Assembly: GCF_004363215.1 (NCBI RefSeq)
Contig: NZ_SNYS01000009.1
Location: 94,047 to 158,046 of the forward strand
Length of the DNA stretch: 64,000 bases
From: Methanimicrococcus blatticola
Lineage (GTDB): Archaea > Halobacteriota > Methanosarcinia > Methanosarcinales > Methanosarcinaceae
Direction of reading: 5' to 3'
The position numbers and the translations under genes are program-made. The notes below the pieces were generated by a model that was given only the letters and a program-made list of their open reading frames with translations, searched no databases and had not been told where the DNA came from. Below are positions 1 to 8,121 of this stretch, piece by piece; positions within the stretch are counted from its first letter, which is position 1; each line of letters opens with the position of its first letter.

Positions 1-327
1 TTCTACAGCAACGGCGAGAGTATTGATCCGTCTATGTTTGAAACAGACACAACATTGTATGCCGTTTGGACTCCGAATCAATATGGTGTTACTATTGATG
101 GTAATAATGTTGACACGTTCGATGGGGAATCAATAACGGTGATTGTTGTATATTATGACTCTTCAATTGAAGATTTGATATCTGCTATTGAAAATGAAAT
201 AGACACACCTTTTGGAGCTGACAAAATAACACTCAATACTCAGGCTGACGGAACAGGCATTTCCTACGAAAGTAAAGATGTGTGTGACGGTTCAGAGTAT
301 TTGTATCTGATACGAACTTCTATATAA
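1..327 (+). CDS. C-terminal end of a surface protein with a Listeria-Bacteroides (Flg_new) repeat; 5' end outside window
   Basis: The frame is open from base 1 and ends at TAA 325-327, so only about 108 C-terminal residues are visible. The first 30 residues contain DTTLYAVWTPNQY, the typical end of the beta-grasp repeat PF09479 found in tandem in secreted proteins of gut bacteria and gut methanogens. A final domain of about 75 residues follows, rich in Asp, Thr and Ser, with no membrane anchor at the C-terminus. Known of the family: extracellular, adhesin-like. Inferred: last repeat plus C-terminal cap of a large secreted protein. The internal ATG at 34 is not a start because the domain extends upstream of it. 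Confidence 0.75.
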   Translation, partial: FYSNGESIDPSMFETDTTLYAVWTPNQYGVTIDGNNVDTFDGESITVIVVYYDSSIEDLISAIENEIDTPFGADKITLNTQADGTGISYESKDVCDGSEYLYLIRTSI

Positions 328-336
328 TGAATTTTT

Positions 337-375
337 GAACGGTTTTCTTTTTTACCGTTCTTTTTTCTTTTTTTC
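337..375 (+). terminator. Hairpin plus T-tract terminator of the surface protein gene
   Basis: GAACGG (337-342) pairs with CCGTTC (355-360), and a run of T with a single C follows (361-375). It starts 9 bases after the stop codon. Confidence 0.6.
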
Positions 376-378
376 AAA

Positions 379-390
379 CATTTATTAATA
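379..390 (+). promoter_or_regulatory. TATA box of the PIN-ATPase gene
   Basis: CATTTATTAATA is centred about 28 bases before the ATG at 413. This spacing puts the start of transcription at or next to the start codon. No Shine-Dalgarno sequence is visible, so the mRNA is probably leaderless. Confidence 0.5.
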
Positions 391-412
391 CAACCAAACC
401 CTATTTTTTCGT

Positions 413-2542
413 ATGACAACACGAAAAACATCTGTTTCTAAAATTTCTTCTTCTCAAAAGAAAACATTCCGTTCAACGGAAATTCATTCTGATAATTTTG
501 AATTTGATTACAATCCCGATCTTATCATTCCGACAGACATTATTATCGCCGACACAAGCGCGGTTATTGACAGCGTTATTTCAGCTTCAATTAAAAACGG
601 CAGATACAAGCCGGTTGACAATGATGTCCTGACGGTCATTATTCCCGAGGCGGTTTTGGCGGAACTTGAAAACCAGGCGGACAGCAAAAGAGAAACAGGG
701 GTTTACGGCATTGACGAACTTCTCATTCTTCGGCAAATGGATGAGGAAGGACAGATTCAGCTGAAATTTGAGGGCAACCGCCCGACCGTTCATCAAATCA
801 AAGACGCGAAACTCGGCGAAGTCGATGCTTTGATTCGGCAAACGGCAATGAATGTCGGCGGTCTCTTTGTCACAGCCGATAAAGTGCAGGCGATCGTCGG
901 AAAAGCGCGCGGGTTAAATGTGGATTACGTTCCGCCCGTCATTCGGGAAACGGAAGCGGATGTTTCCAAACTTTCCGTTTTGTCATTTTTTGACAACCAA
1001 ACGATGTCGGTTCACTTGAAAACAAATGTCATGCCGATGGCGAAACGCGGCTCCGTCGGAGAAATGAAATACGTTCCGATTCGGGAGACCATTTGTACGG
1101 CAGCGGAGCTGGAACACATCAAATCCGAATTGGTTCATTTTACGAAAATCGACGCTGAGTCTTTTATTGAAATGGAATATACGGGCGCGTTGATTCTTCA
1201 AGTCCGCGACATGAGAATCGCAATCACGGAATCCCCGTTCTCCGATGATTTTGAAATCACGATTGTTCGGCCGATTGCAAACGTTGATTTCGAAAAATAT
1301 CAGGCAAGCGATGTTCTCAAAGAGAGAATCTTACAGCAGCGCGGCGTTTTAATCGCCGGATCTCCAGGTGCCGGCAAATCCACTTTTTCCGCATCCGTCG
1401 CTAAATTCCTGCTGGAAAACGGAAACGTTGTCAAAACAATGGAATCGCCTCGTGACCTTCAGGTGCCGACGGAAATTACGCAGTATGCGCCGCTGGAAGG
1501 TAAAATGGAAAATACGGCGGATTTGCTGCTTCTCGTTCGCCCCGATTATACAATTTATGACGAAGTTCGAAAAACGCAGGATTTCATGCTGTTTGCCGAC
1601 ATGCGTTTGGCAGGCGTCGGCATGATCGGCGTCGTTCACGCGACAAGAGCGATTGACGCCGTTCAAAGGCTGATCGGCAGAATTGAGCTCGGTGTGATTC
1701 CGCAGGTTGTCGACACAGTCATTTTCATTGACAAAGGGCAGATTTCTAAGGTTTACACGTTAGAATTCACGGTTAAAGTGCCGCACGGTATGATGGAAGC
1801 GGATTTGGCGCGCCCTGTTATTGTTGTCAGCGACATTTCTTCCGGGAAAACAGAGTTTGAAATTTACACTTACGGCGAACAGGTTGTTGTGATGCCGGTC
1901 GGTCCGGGAGGCGCGTCGTCGCCGACAGAAAGAAAACCGTTTTGGGCGGAAACCGAGGAAATGCTTGCTGAAGAAGTTGAGCGTTACACGTCCGGTCCGT
2001 TTGAAGTCGAACTTGTTTCCGATACAAGTGCTGTTGTCAAAGTCAAAACGACGGATAAAAAGAAAATTATCGGCCGCGGCGGCGACACGATTAATCGCAT
2101 TGAAGCCAATACCGGTCTTCGCATTGATGTTCGGGAAATGCCGACGCATTATTTCGGCCGCAAAAAGAGAGCCGATGATTTCGAGGATGATTTCTCATTC
2201 AAACGCAAGAAAAATCCGGTTCGTGATGGTTTTGACGCCGGCGATTTCCATGAATATGGCGGGTATGATAACGTTTCAGACGCTTACGGCAACAATCCCG
2301 AATACGTGATTCCGATTTTTGAGAAAACAAAAAAGCATTTCATTCTCAAAGTTCCCGAATTTTCCGGAAAAGACGTTGACGTTTACATTTCCGAAAATCC
2401 GTTTTTCAGCGCGACCGTCGGCCGCGGCGGCGACATCAAACTGCGCTCGGACTCGGAATTGGTTGAAAAAATCAAAGCCGGTTTCAGAAATGGGGAATTG
2501 ATTGAAGTCAGATTATCTGAAAACAAAGATTCAGAATATTAA
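413..2542 (+). CDS. PINc/VapC-family ATPase with KH domain
   Basis: 709 residues, the usual archaeal architecture of this family. An N-terminal PIN nuclease domain begins near residue 42 (DIIIADTSAV, acidic Asp47) and carries further acidic residues in PEAVLAELE and VDAL. A PilT/VirB11-like ATPase follows, with Walker A GSPGAGKS at 316-323 and Walker B-like DYTIYDE at 378-384. A KH RNA-binding motif IIGRGGDTINRIE lies near residue 552. A second GRGGDIKL stretch near the C-terminus resembles another RNA-binding loop. The combination suggests an ATP-driven RNA-processing or RNA-quality-control nuclease in the cytoplasm; its substrate is unknown. It is a single gene with a leaderless-type promoter. 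Start 413 is the first ATG after the TATA box. Confidence 0.9.
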   Translation: MTTRKTSVSKISSSQKKTFRSTEIHSDNFEFDYNPDLIIPTDIIIADTSAVIDSVISASIKNGRYKPVDNDVLTVIIPEAVLAELENQADSKRETGVYGIDELLILRQMDEEGQIQLKFEGNRPTVHQIKDAKLGEVDALIRQTAMNVGGLFVTADKVQAIVGKARGLNVDYVPPVIRETEADVSKLSVLSFFDNQTMSVHLKTNVMPMAKRGSVGEMKYVPIRETICTAAELEHIKSELVHFTKIDAESFIEMEYTGALILQVRDMRIAITESPFSDDFEITIVRPIANVDFEKYQASDVLKERILQQRGVLIAGSPGAGKSTFSASVAKFLLENGNVVKTMESPRDLQVPTEITQYAPLEGKMENTADLLLLVRPDYTIYDEVRKTQDFMLFADMRLAGVGMIGVVHATRAIDAVQRLIGRIELGVIPQVVDTVIFIDKGQISKVYTLEFTVKVPHGMMEADLARPVIVVSDISSGKTEFEIYTYGEQVVVMPVGPGGASSPTERKPFWAETEEMLAEEVERYTSGPFEVELVSDTSAVVKVKTTDKKKIIGRGGDTINRIEANTGLRIDVREMPTHYFGRKKRADDFEDDFSFKRKKNPVRDGFDAGDFHEYGGYDNVSDAYGNNPEYVIPIFEKTKKHFILKVPEFSGKDVDVYISENPFFSATVGRGGDIKLRSDSELVEKIKAGFRNGELIEVRLSENKDSEY

Positions 2543-2574
2543 AACCCGAAGGTAAAACGCCGAAAGTTAAAACC

Positions 2575-3330
2575 GAAACATCACTTTTGATAATTTTCGG
2601 CAACCTGAATGCCTTTTAAAATCAAAATAAAAAACCAATGAGTTTTCATGATTTTAACGGCATTCGGCTTTTATTAATTTCGAAAAAAGCGATGTTTCAA
2701 TTCAAACAAAAATAATTGAAAAACTAAAATAACCGCCTCCAACGACGCGTTTTACGAGCAAAGCGAGTAAAAGAAGACGTTGGAGATTCGCTCCATTCAA
2801 TTAATAAAAAACAAAACAGCAGCCTGAGTAAATTGAATCTATTCATTCTTGGAAAATATGGTTTCATTAATGGGGGGGGAATAATCCGCAATTTTCGATT
2901 TTGCTCGTTACACTCACAAAATCTCAATTGCGGTCGTACTTGAACTTTTCATAAATTAATGCAAAAATTAAACATCGTTTTTTCCTTATTTTCAATAAAC
3001 CCGAACGCCTGTTAAAACTCAAAAATAAATACAGATTTTTATTTTAAGGTTTAATCGGCGTTCGTTTTTTTGTAATTGTGAAAAAACGATGTTTCGGTTT
3101 AAACAGAAATAATCGAAAAACAAAAACAACCACCTCCAACGACGCGTTTCACGAGCAAAGCGAGTGAAGGAAGGTGTTGGAGATTCTTCCCATTCGTTGA
3201 ATAAACTTCAAAAACCATTAATTTACAAATCAAGATTGAACAGTTTTTTTAACAACGGCGGGGAATAAGCCGCATTTTTCAATTTCATTCACTTCGTTCA
3301 TGAAATCGAAAATTGCGGTCGGATGTGAAC
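2575..3330 (+). repeat. Composite palindromic repeat cluster R1 (modules A-B-C-A-B-C)
   Basis: This fills the gap between two convergent genes (2543-3369). Module A is a long imperfect palindrome, outer arms GAAACATC/GATGTTTC and inner arms near GAACGCC/GGCGTTC: 2575-2698 and 2970-3095. Module B is a hairpin with arms CTCCAACG/CGTTGGAG and a tip like ACGAGCAAAGCGAGT: 2731-2789 and 3129-3186. Module C has arms near CCGCAATTTT/AATTGCGG: 2881-2940 and 3264-3330. The period is about 395 bp. The same modules recur in opposite orientation at 11379-11959, 20112-20618 and 36429-37193. I see no coding sequence in this gap. Confidence 0.85.
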
Positions 3331-3369
3331 TTTTTTCAATTTTTTAAAAATTTTCCAATTTCATTCTCT

Positions 3370-3816
3370 TTAATGAATCAATCGCGGCAAACATTTTGTG
3401 CAAATCCACAAATCTTTTCCGTCTTTTCGAACATTCATCAAATACGCGCTTTCATCGGTTTTGCCGCACATAAAACAAACCGTACCGCCGGTCAAAGCCG
3501 CGCCGTCCGTTTCTTTTTGTTCCGTGCCGCTTTTTTCGTGAGTCATTTTCATTTTTTGCATTTCATTTGCTTTTTCTTCATTAAATTCCAAAGCTTCTCT
3601 TTTTTCAATCGTCAAAGCACCGGTCGGACAAATGTTAAGACATGCGCCCATTCCGTCGCATAAGTCTTCCGAAATGATTTTTGCTTTGCCGTCAATGATT
3701 TCAATTGCGCCTTCGGCACACGGCGAAACACATTCGCCGCAGCCGTTGCAAAGCGTTTCGTCAATTTTAACAATGTTTCTGTAAACCTTTTTGCTTGAAG
3801 CCATACTCAATTCCAT
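3370..3816 (-). CDS. 4Fe-4S ferredoxin-type protein with C-terminal zinc-ribbon-like motif
   Basis: 148 residues, cytoplasmic electron carrier or Fe-S regulatory protein. The first cluster site has Cys23, 26, 29 and 33 (CNGCGECVSPC). In the second, CDGMGACLNICP, Met56 sits where a canonical site has Cys, leaving Cys53, 59 and 63; related archaeal proteins commonly have CDGLGAC here, so this is probably a family trait. A charged linker (71-108) leads to two CxxC pairs, Cys114/117 and Cys139/142, which look like a zinc ribbon. The redox partner is not evident from neighbours: the gene is monocistronic and convergent with the PIN-ATPase gene. The alternative start at the second ATG (MASSKK) cannot be excluded. 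Confidence 0.8.
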   Translation of the reverse strand: MELSMASSKKVYRNIVKIDETLCNGCGECVSPCAEGAIEIIDGKAKIISEDLCDGMGACLNICPTGALTIEKREALEFNEEKANEMQKMKMTHEKSGTEQKETDGAALTGGTVCFMCGKTDESAYLMNVRKDGKDLWICTKCLPRLIH

Positions 3817-3894
3817 TTTTACCCTCTCTTTTTGTTCTTTTTTGTTTCTTTTTTTGTTCGTCGTTTTTGTGTATTTTTCAATAACTGTCGGAAA

Positions 3895-3905
3895 GTATAT
3901 AAAAG
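3895..3905 (+). promoter_or_regulatory. TATA box of the DUF116 operon
   Basis: GTATATAAAAG preceded by the purine-rich CGGAAA (BRE-like) lies about 58 bases before the ATG at 3958. It would give a leader of roughly 30 bases. The sequence also reads as a weaker box toward the divergent ferredoxin gene. Confidence 0.5.
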
Positions 3906-3957
3906 ATACCCATGATTTGCGGTTGAAAATCTTTTCAATGAGAAATTATTTTATTAA

Positions 3958-4752
3958 ATGACTTGGTTTATTAAAAATAAAAACGTCAACAAAAAACAAA
4001 ACTTGTGTCAAAAAACGATTTACACGTTAAAACGCTATGAGGGCTTATATATCGCTATTAATTACATTTTAATCGGACAAATTGCCGTTTGGCTTTTATT
4101 AATTGTTATTCTTTTCAATTTGCTCGCATTAGCTTTAGGTATCTATAGCATACGAAAAAAGAAAATTATTTTCCCGAAATTTGTTTTATTTATGCTGTAC
4201 CTTTTTTATTCGCCGACCAAATGGTTTTTCTCGGCATTTTCAATGAATGATTTGCTCGTTGACGAAATTCTCGTTGAAATTCAAAACACCGTTTTTTTGG
4301 ATAAATTCAAAAAGCAAACGGAACGAAAAGTGATTCTGCTGCCCCAATGTTTAAGAAGCAGCGATTGCCACGCGCGATGCGATCCGCTTTACGGTTTCAT
4401 CTGTACCAAATGCGGCCGGTGCGATATCGGCGAAATCACAAAAGAAGCCGAAGCGCGTGATTTTAAAGTCTTTGTCGTTCCCGGGAGCAGTTTTGTCAAA
4501 AAAATCTTTAAAGAATATAAACCGACATCCTGTATCGGCGTCGCCTGTCCGGTCGAACTCAGCGAATCCATGCAAAAAACATCAATTATTCCGTCTCAAG
4601 GCGTTTATCTGATCAATGACGGCTGTTTTGAGACAAAAGTGAATGTGAACGATGTCATTCTGAAAATGGACCTGGTGTCTCCTCTTTCGGAAAATTCAAT
4701 TCCGTTAAAGACGGTTACATTATATGATTTTGAAAATAAAGGAGGTCAATAA
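3958..4752 (+). CDS. DUF116 family protein, copy 1
   Basis: 264 residues. A hydrophobic segment at about 35-62 and a second at about 72-90 anchor it in the membrane. The soluble part has the DUF116 (PF01976) cysteine cluster: Cys131, 137, 141, 149, 152 and 155, ending in CTKCGRC, then GSSFVK and CIGVACP. The cysteine pattern suggests metal or Fe-S binding; the function is unknown. An in-frame TAA lies directly before the ATG, which fixes 3958 as the earliest possible start, though no Shine-Dalgarno is visible. It is followed after 2 bases by a paralogue, so the two form a tandem duplicate in one operon with the His-rich protein. Confidence 0.8.
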   Translation: MTWFIKNKNVNKKQNLCQKTIYTLKRYEGLYIAINYILIGQIAVWLLLIVILFNLLALALGIYSIRKKKIIFPKFVLFMLYLFYSPTKWFFSAFSMNDLLVDEILVEIQNTVFLDKFKKQTERKVILLPQCLRSSDCHARCDPLYGFICTKCGRCDIGEITKEAEARDFKVFVVPGSSFVKKIFKEYKPTSCIGVACPVELSESMQKTSIIPSQGVYLINDGCFETKVNVNDVILKMDLVSPLSENSIPLKTVTLYDFENKGGQ

Positions 4753-4754
4753 AT

Positions 4755-5408
4755 ATGTACGATGAAGTCGGTCGGATAATGGTTATTGGTCTCGTTCTTT
4801 CTTTGATTCTATTATTGGTTGCATTTTACATCGGACACACGAAGCTCCGAAAAAATGCGTTTTTTGCATCCTATGCCTCAAGAGTTCTTGATTTCTTCTA
4901 TAAGCCGTTGCTTGCTGTCTATATGTTCGTTTACAAAAGTCCCGACAAGCTTCATAAAAAAATGGCTGAAATTAAAAATCACGCGCAGTGCAAAAAGTTT
5001 TCACGAACGAAAACCAGAATTGTGCTGGCACCGCATTGCATGCGCCACGTCGAATGCAAAGCGCGGACGACCCGAACCGGCATTCAATGCACGTCCTGCG
5101 GCAAATGCGATTTCGCGGAACTCAAAAGGTTATCAGAAGAGCACGGCTATAAACTTTATATCATTACAGGGTCATCTTTTGTCAAACACATTTTAAAACA
5201 TCCCGACGCAAAAGGGACGGACGGCGTTCTGGCAATCGGATGTAATTATGAAATCAACAAAGGTATGCGCGAATTGAAACGATCCAAAATTATGACATAC
5301 GGCGTTCCGCTTCTCTCCGCCGGCTGCTATAATACGCAAATTGATTTGAAAGAATTTGAAAGGCAATTGATTTATTTGGAAGGATTAAATGGAAACAGAG
5401 AACCCTGA
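4755..5408 (+). CDS. DUF116 family protein, copy 2
   Basis: 217 residues, paralogue of the preceding gene. One N-terminal membrane helix (about 10-28) is followed by the same cysteine array (CMRHVEC, then CTSCGKC) and the GSSFVKH and AIGCNYE motifs. A strong Shine-Dalgarno AGGAGG lies just before the ATG at 4755. Its end overlaps the start of the His-rich gene by 20 bases, which suggests translational coupling. Paralogous DUF116 proteins side by side may form a heterodimer in the membrane; this is inference. Confidence 0.8.
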   Translation: MYDEVGRIMVIGLVLSLILLLVAFYIGHTKLRKNAFFASYASRVLDFFYKPLLAVYMFVYKSPDKLHKKMAEIKNHAQCKKFSRTKTRIVLAPHCMRHVECKARTTRTGIQCTSCGKCDFAELKRLSEEHGYKLYIITGSSFVKHILKHPDAKGTDGVLAIGCNYEINKGMRELKRSKIMTYGVPLLSAGCYNTQIDLKEFERQLIYLEGLNGNREP

Positions 5409-5976
5409 TAAAAATTGCTGCGGCAAACACACTCATTCTCATTCATCATCGGGTGGTTGCAAATGCAATCATTCTCATAATCATGAAGGGTCACATGACA
5501 AACACGATGGACACACGCATAATGGACACACGCATAATGGACACGCGCATGGTCATGGTCGCGGATACGATCGCCCGCTCATCGACGACGATGATGACGG
5601 TTCCTGCGCCTGTGCACATCATCCCGAAGATGAAGCTGCCAAAAAAATCGTTGAACAAATGGTTTTTCAATTGGATGAAGTGATTGCTTTGTCGTCCGGT
5701 CCGGTTTACGGTGAATTCATAGCGAATGAGACGTTTCAGCTCAGATTGATTGATTTATTAAATAAAGTGCAGGAAGAGGCGTTTTCTCTTCCCGATGATT
5801 ACAAAAGAAGAAAACCGAAAGCGGATTGGGAATTTCTTCAAACGCTGAATGAACAAATCATTCATCCGAATTTCGGCATGAATCCCGAAACGCTTTGGGA
5901 TGTCGTGCGTCTTGAAATTCCGTATCAGCACAAAATGCTCGGTATCATCATCAACGGATGCAGTCACGAGCATTAA
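5389..5976 (+). CDS. His/Cys-rich metal-binding protein
   Basis: 195 residues. The first 80 are packed with His and Cys: several CxC and HxHxH groups, a tandem GHTHN repeat near residues 42-55, then a run of five Asp. This looks like a metal-binding or metal-storage tail. The rest (about 85-195) is a mixed alpha-rich domain that I do not recognise, and the protein ends again in a Cys/His group (CSHEH). GGAAGGA precedes the ATG inside the end of the second DUF116 gene. The co-operon suggests that it serves the DUF116 pair, perhaps as a metallochaperone. The GGACACACGCATAAT microrepeat in the DNA shows that the His tract grows by slippage. Confidence 0.75.
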   Translation: METENPDKNCCGKHTHSHSSSGGCKCNHSHNHEGSHDKHDGHTHNGHTHNGHAHGHGRGYDRPLIDDDDDGSCACAHHPEDEAAKKIVEQMVFQLDEVIALSSGPVYGEFIANETFQLRLIDLLNKVQEEAFSLPDDYKRRKPKADWEFLQTLNEQIIHPNFGMNPETLWDVVRLEIPYQHKMLGIIINGCSHEH

Positions 5977-6003
5977 ACGTTTTTTTTAATTTTCTTTTTT
6001 TCT

Positions 6004-6513
6004 TTACCATTTGTTGTAATGAACGCGCTCTTTTTTGAATCGGTCAACTTTGTCCGTTTCCTTTTCCGGATATCCAATTATTGTGAATGAATACGGAATG
6101 ACGTTTTCCGGCAGATTGAATGCATTGACAAAGCCTTTCATTCTGTCTTCTCTCGGATAAACGCCGGTCCAAACCGCGCCGAGGCCGTTTTCATGAAGCG
6201 CCAGCAAAAGGTTTTGTGTTGCGGCACCCAAATCCTGCGGGAAAAATCCTTCGGCAACATCGTATTCTTTATTATAACAAATCAAAACTCCGGCAGGAGC
6301 GCCTTTTGCCATTTGGGCGTGCGGGCTGTAAGTCGGGACTGCGTCCATTAATTCCTGTTTGTCAACAATAATAAATTCCCACGGCTGCTGATTTCTAGCT
6401 GACGGCGCAAACATGGCGGCTTTGACGGCTTCTTCAATCAATTCCATCGGAACGGATTTGTTTTGAAATTTTCTGACGCTTCTGCGAGTATATAAGGCTT
6501 CCATTGTTTCCAT
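6004..6513 (-). CDS. Nitroreductase family protein
   Basis: 169 residues, full length for the short FMN-dependent nitroreductases. The FMN-binding start RRSVRKF is at about 10-16, followed by APSARNQQPW at 36-45, then DLGAATQNLLL and GLGAVW. The family reduces nitro groups, quinones or flavins with NAD(P)H; the substrate here is unknown. AGGAGAT precedes the ATG. The gene is convergent with the His-rich gene, separated by 27 T-rich bases that likely terminate both. Confidence 0.85.
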   Translation of the reverse strand: METMEALYTRRSVRKFQNKSVPMELIEEAVKAAMFAPSARNQQPWEFIIVDKQELMDAVPTYSPHAQMAKGAPAGVLICYNKEYDVAEGFFPQDLGAATQNLLLALHENGLGAVWTGVYPREDRMKGFVNAFNLPENVIPYSFTIIGYPEKETDKVDRFKKERVHYNKW

Positions 6514-6554
6514 TATTTTTCATCTCCTGTCTTTTCATCTTCCTGTTCAATTTA

Positions 6555-6625
6555 AAATTAAAATAAACAAACATAAACAAACATAAACTAAACAAACTAA
6601 ACAAACTAAAATAAACAAACTTAAA
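6555..6625. repeat. AAACAAACATAA simple repeat
   Basis: Short direct repeats of ACAAACATAAACTAA type lie between the nitroreductase gene and tRNA-Leu. The rest of the 6514-6781 gap is AT-rich, with promoter-like A/T runs before the tRNA. Confidence 0.5.
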
Positions 6626-6781
6626 ATAAATAACAATGGAAATTATTCTTTCTCATCTTAATCATTTTGTTTGAATCTCAACAATAAGATTTAAAAAGAA
6701 TCCGACTCTTTATGAGATGCTGTTTTTGTAAAAAACGCAAAACGAATCAAAAATGCAGTAAAAAATAAAATAAATTCATAT

Positions 6782-6864
6782 GCGAAAGTTGCCAAGCGGT
6801 CAAAGGCGGCAGGTTCAGGGCCTGTTCGTGTAGACGTTCGTGGGTTCGATTCCCATCTTTCGCA
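6782..6864 (+). tRNA. tRNA-Leu (anticodon CAG)
   Basis: The acceptor stem GCGAAAG pairs with CTTTCGC, discriminator A at 6864. The anticodon stem GCAGG/CCTGT encloses the loop TTCAGGG, giving anticodon CAG. A long variable arm (TTCGTGTAGACGTTC) is typical of tRNA-Leu, and the T loop GGTTCGATTCC is intact. CCA is not encoded. A T-rich tract follows at once. Confidence 0.95.
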
Positions 6865-6936
6865 CTTCTTTCTTTTTTATTTTAATCAAAATTTAATTAA
6901 AATTATTTTAATTAAAATTTTAATCAAAATCCACTT

Positions 6937-8034
6937 TTAATCAAAACCGGAAGTCAAAAAATCCAGTTTCGATAATATTTTATCATTTATTTTTGAATTA
7001 TCCAAACCGATTTTCGAAAACACGTGCGTTATTTTTTGTTCATTCGAAACAGAACGCACCGTTGAATCAGTAAATTCCAAATTATAAGCGTAAACGGCTG
7101 CGCCGGCAATGCCGATTAATATGTTTTCACAATCAATGCCTGACGACTCGCATAACGCTGCTGCGCCAAGGAGTCTTCCGTCCGGCTGCAATTTTCTGTA
7201 AGGCTCTCTCGCAACTCTTGAAATCGGGTCGCACAACAGGTTGTCGGAAAATCGCTCAATTTCCTTTACCGCATACCATTCTAAAAACGAATGATCATTT
7301 TCATTTTCACTTTTTAGGGCATCCAGCATTTCGTTCATGGAGCCGACAACAATTTTACATAATTCCGGCCGCTCCATGACTTCATGCAAATATTTCAGTC
7401 CGTTCATGGCACCCAAATACGCGGCGATGCAGTGCGGTGTGTTATGTAAAAATAATTTTGCTTTCCATTCTTTGTTTAATAATTCGTCGGCACTGATGTA
7501 TTCAATATCGCCGTCAAGCCACTCTGCTCTTTCGTCAATGAAAAGAATCCCGTCTTCAGTGTGTATCGCAAGCGGGTCGCGCAATAAATTTTCACTCGAA
7601 GCTGTGTTTGACGCAATCACATCAGGGACTGCAAAATAAATTCGATCGTTTCCTGTTTCGGCTTTCAATATTTCAACGGTTGCAGGATCGTTTTCACATA
7701 ACACAATTGAGCAAGATGCATCTTTTACGGCATCGGCAATCATTTTCACATTGTTCGGGCCGACGGCAACGAAAATCGCTGAGAGATTCTTGTAGTCCGC
7801 TGCTTTAAATTCTGAAATTAAACAAGCCCGACTTGAGTGTATAAATTTTTCTTCCAATTTGCTGCCATGTGATTTGAAAGTCAAAAAGCCGCCGTTTTTG
7901 TTCATGGCGTCAACAATGTTTGGATTAATGTCAACAAAAATAAAATCGTATTTTTCTGTGTTTATTTTCCACGGCAAAAATCCGCGTCCGATTGCGCCGG
8001 CGCCGATGATTGCGATGATTTCTTTGTTGCTCAT
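6937..8034 (-). CDS. Mannitol dehydrogenase family protein (mannitol-1-phosphate 5-dehydrogenase-like)
   Basis: 365 residues. An N-terminal NAD-binding Rossmann fold carries GAGAIGRGF at about 10-18, with an Asp-rich second strand (FVDIN). The C-terminal domain has the family stretch HNTPHCIAAYLGAMNG. The family interconverts mannitol-1-phosphate and fructose-6-phosphate with NAD; whether this protein uses that substrate is not known. I chose ATG 8034 because AGAGGAGAAGG lies 5 bases upstream. An earlier in-frame ATG at 8061 would translate the ribosome-binding site itself. It lies 87 bases downstream of a TetR gene on the same strand. A polyol dehydrogenase is unusual for a methanogen and suggests transfer from gut bacteria. 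Confidence 0.8.
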   Translation of the reverse strand: MSNKEIIAIIGAGAIGRGFLPWKINTEKYDFIFVDINPNIVDAMNKNGGFLTFKSHGSKLEEKFIHSSRACLISEFKAADYKNLSAIFVAVGPNNVKMIADAVKDASCSIVLCENDPATVEILKAETGNDRIYFAVPDVIASNTASSENLLRDPLAIHTEDGILFIDERAEWLDGDIEYISADELLNKEWKAKLFLHNTPHCIAAYLGAMNGLKYLHEVMERPELCKIVVGSMNEMLDALKSENENDHSFLEWYAVKEIERFSDNLLCDPISRVAREPYRKLQPDGRLLGAAALCESSGIDCENILIGIAGAAVYAYNLEFTDSTVRSVSNEQKITHVFSKIGLDNSKINDKILSKLDFLTSGFD

Positions 8035-8121
8035 AAATCCTTCTCCTCTATATTTATTCAATATTCAATTTTAATATTGAAATTTAAATATTGGGGTTGG
8101 TTTGATTTCATCTTATTTTTA

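Noticed and set aside
8035-8061. N-terminal extension of the mannitol-type dehydrogenase from ATG 8061
   Set aside because: It would translate the AGAGGAGAAGG ribosome-binding site; the ATG at 8034 has correct spacing and begins the Rossmann fold.
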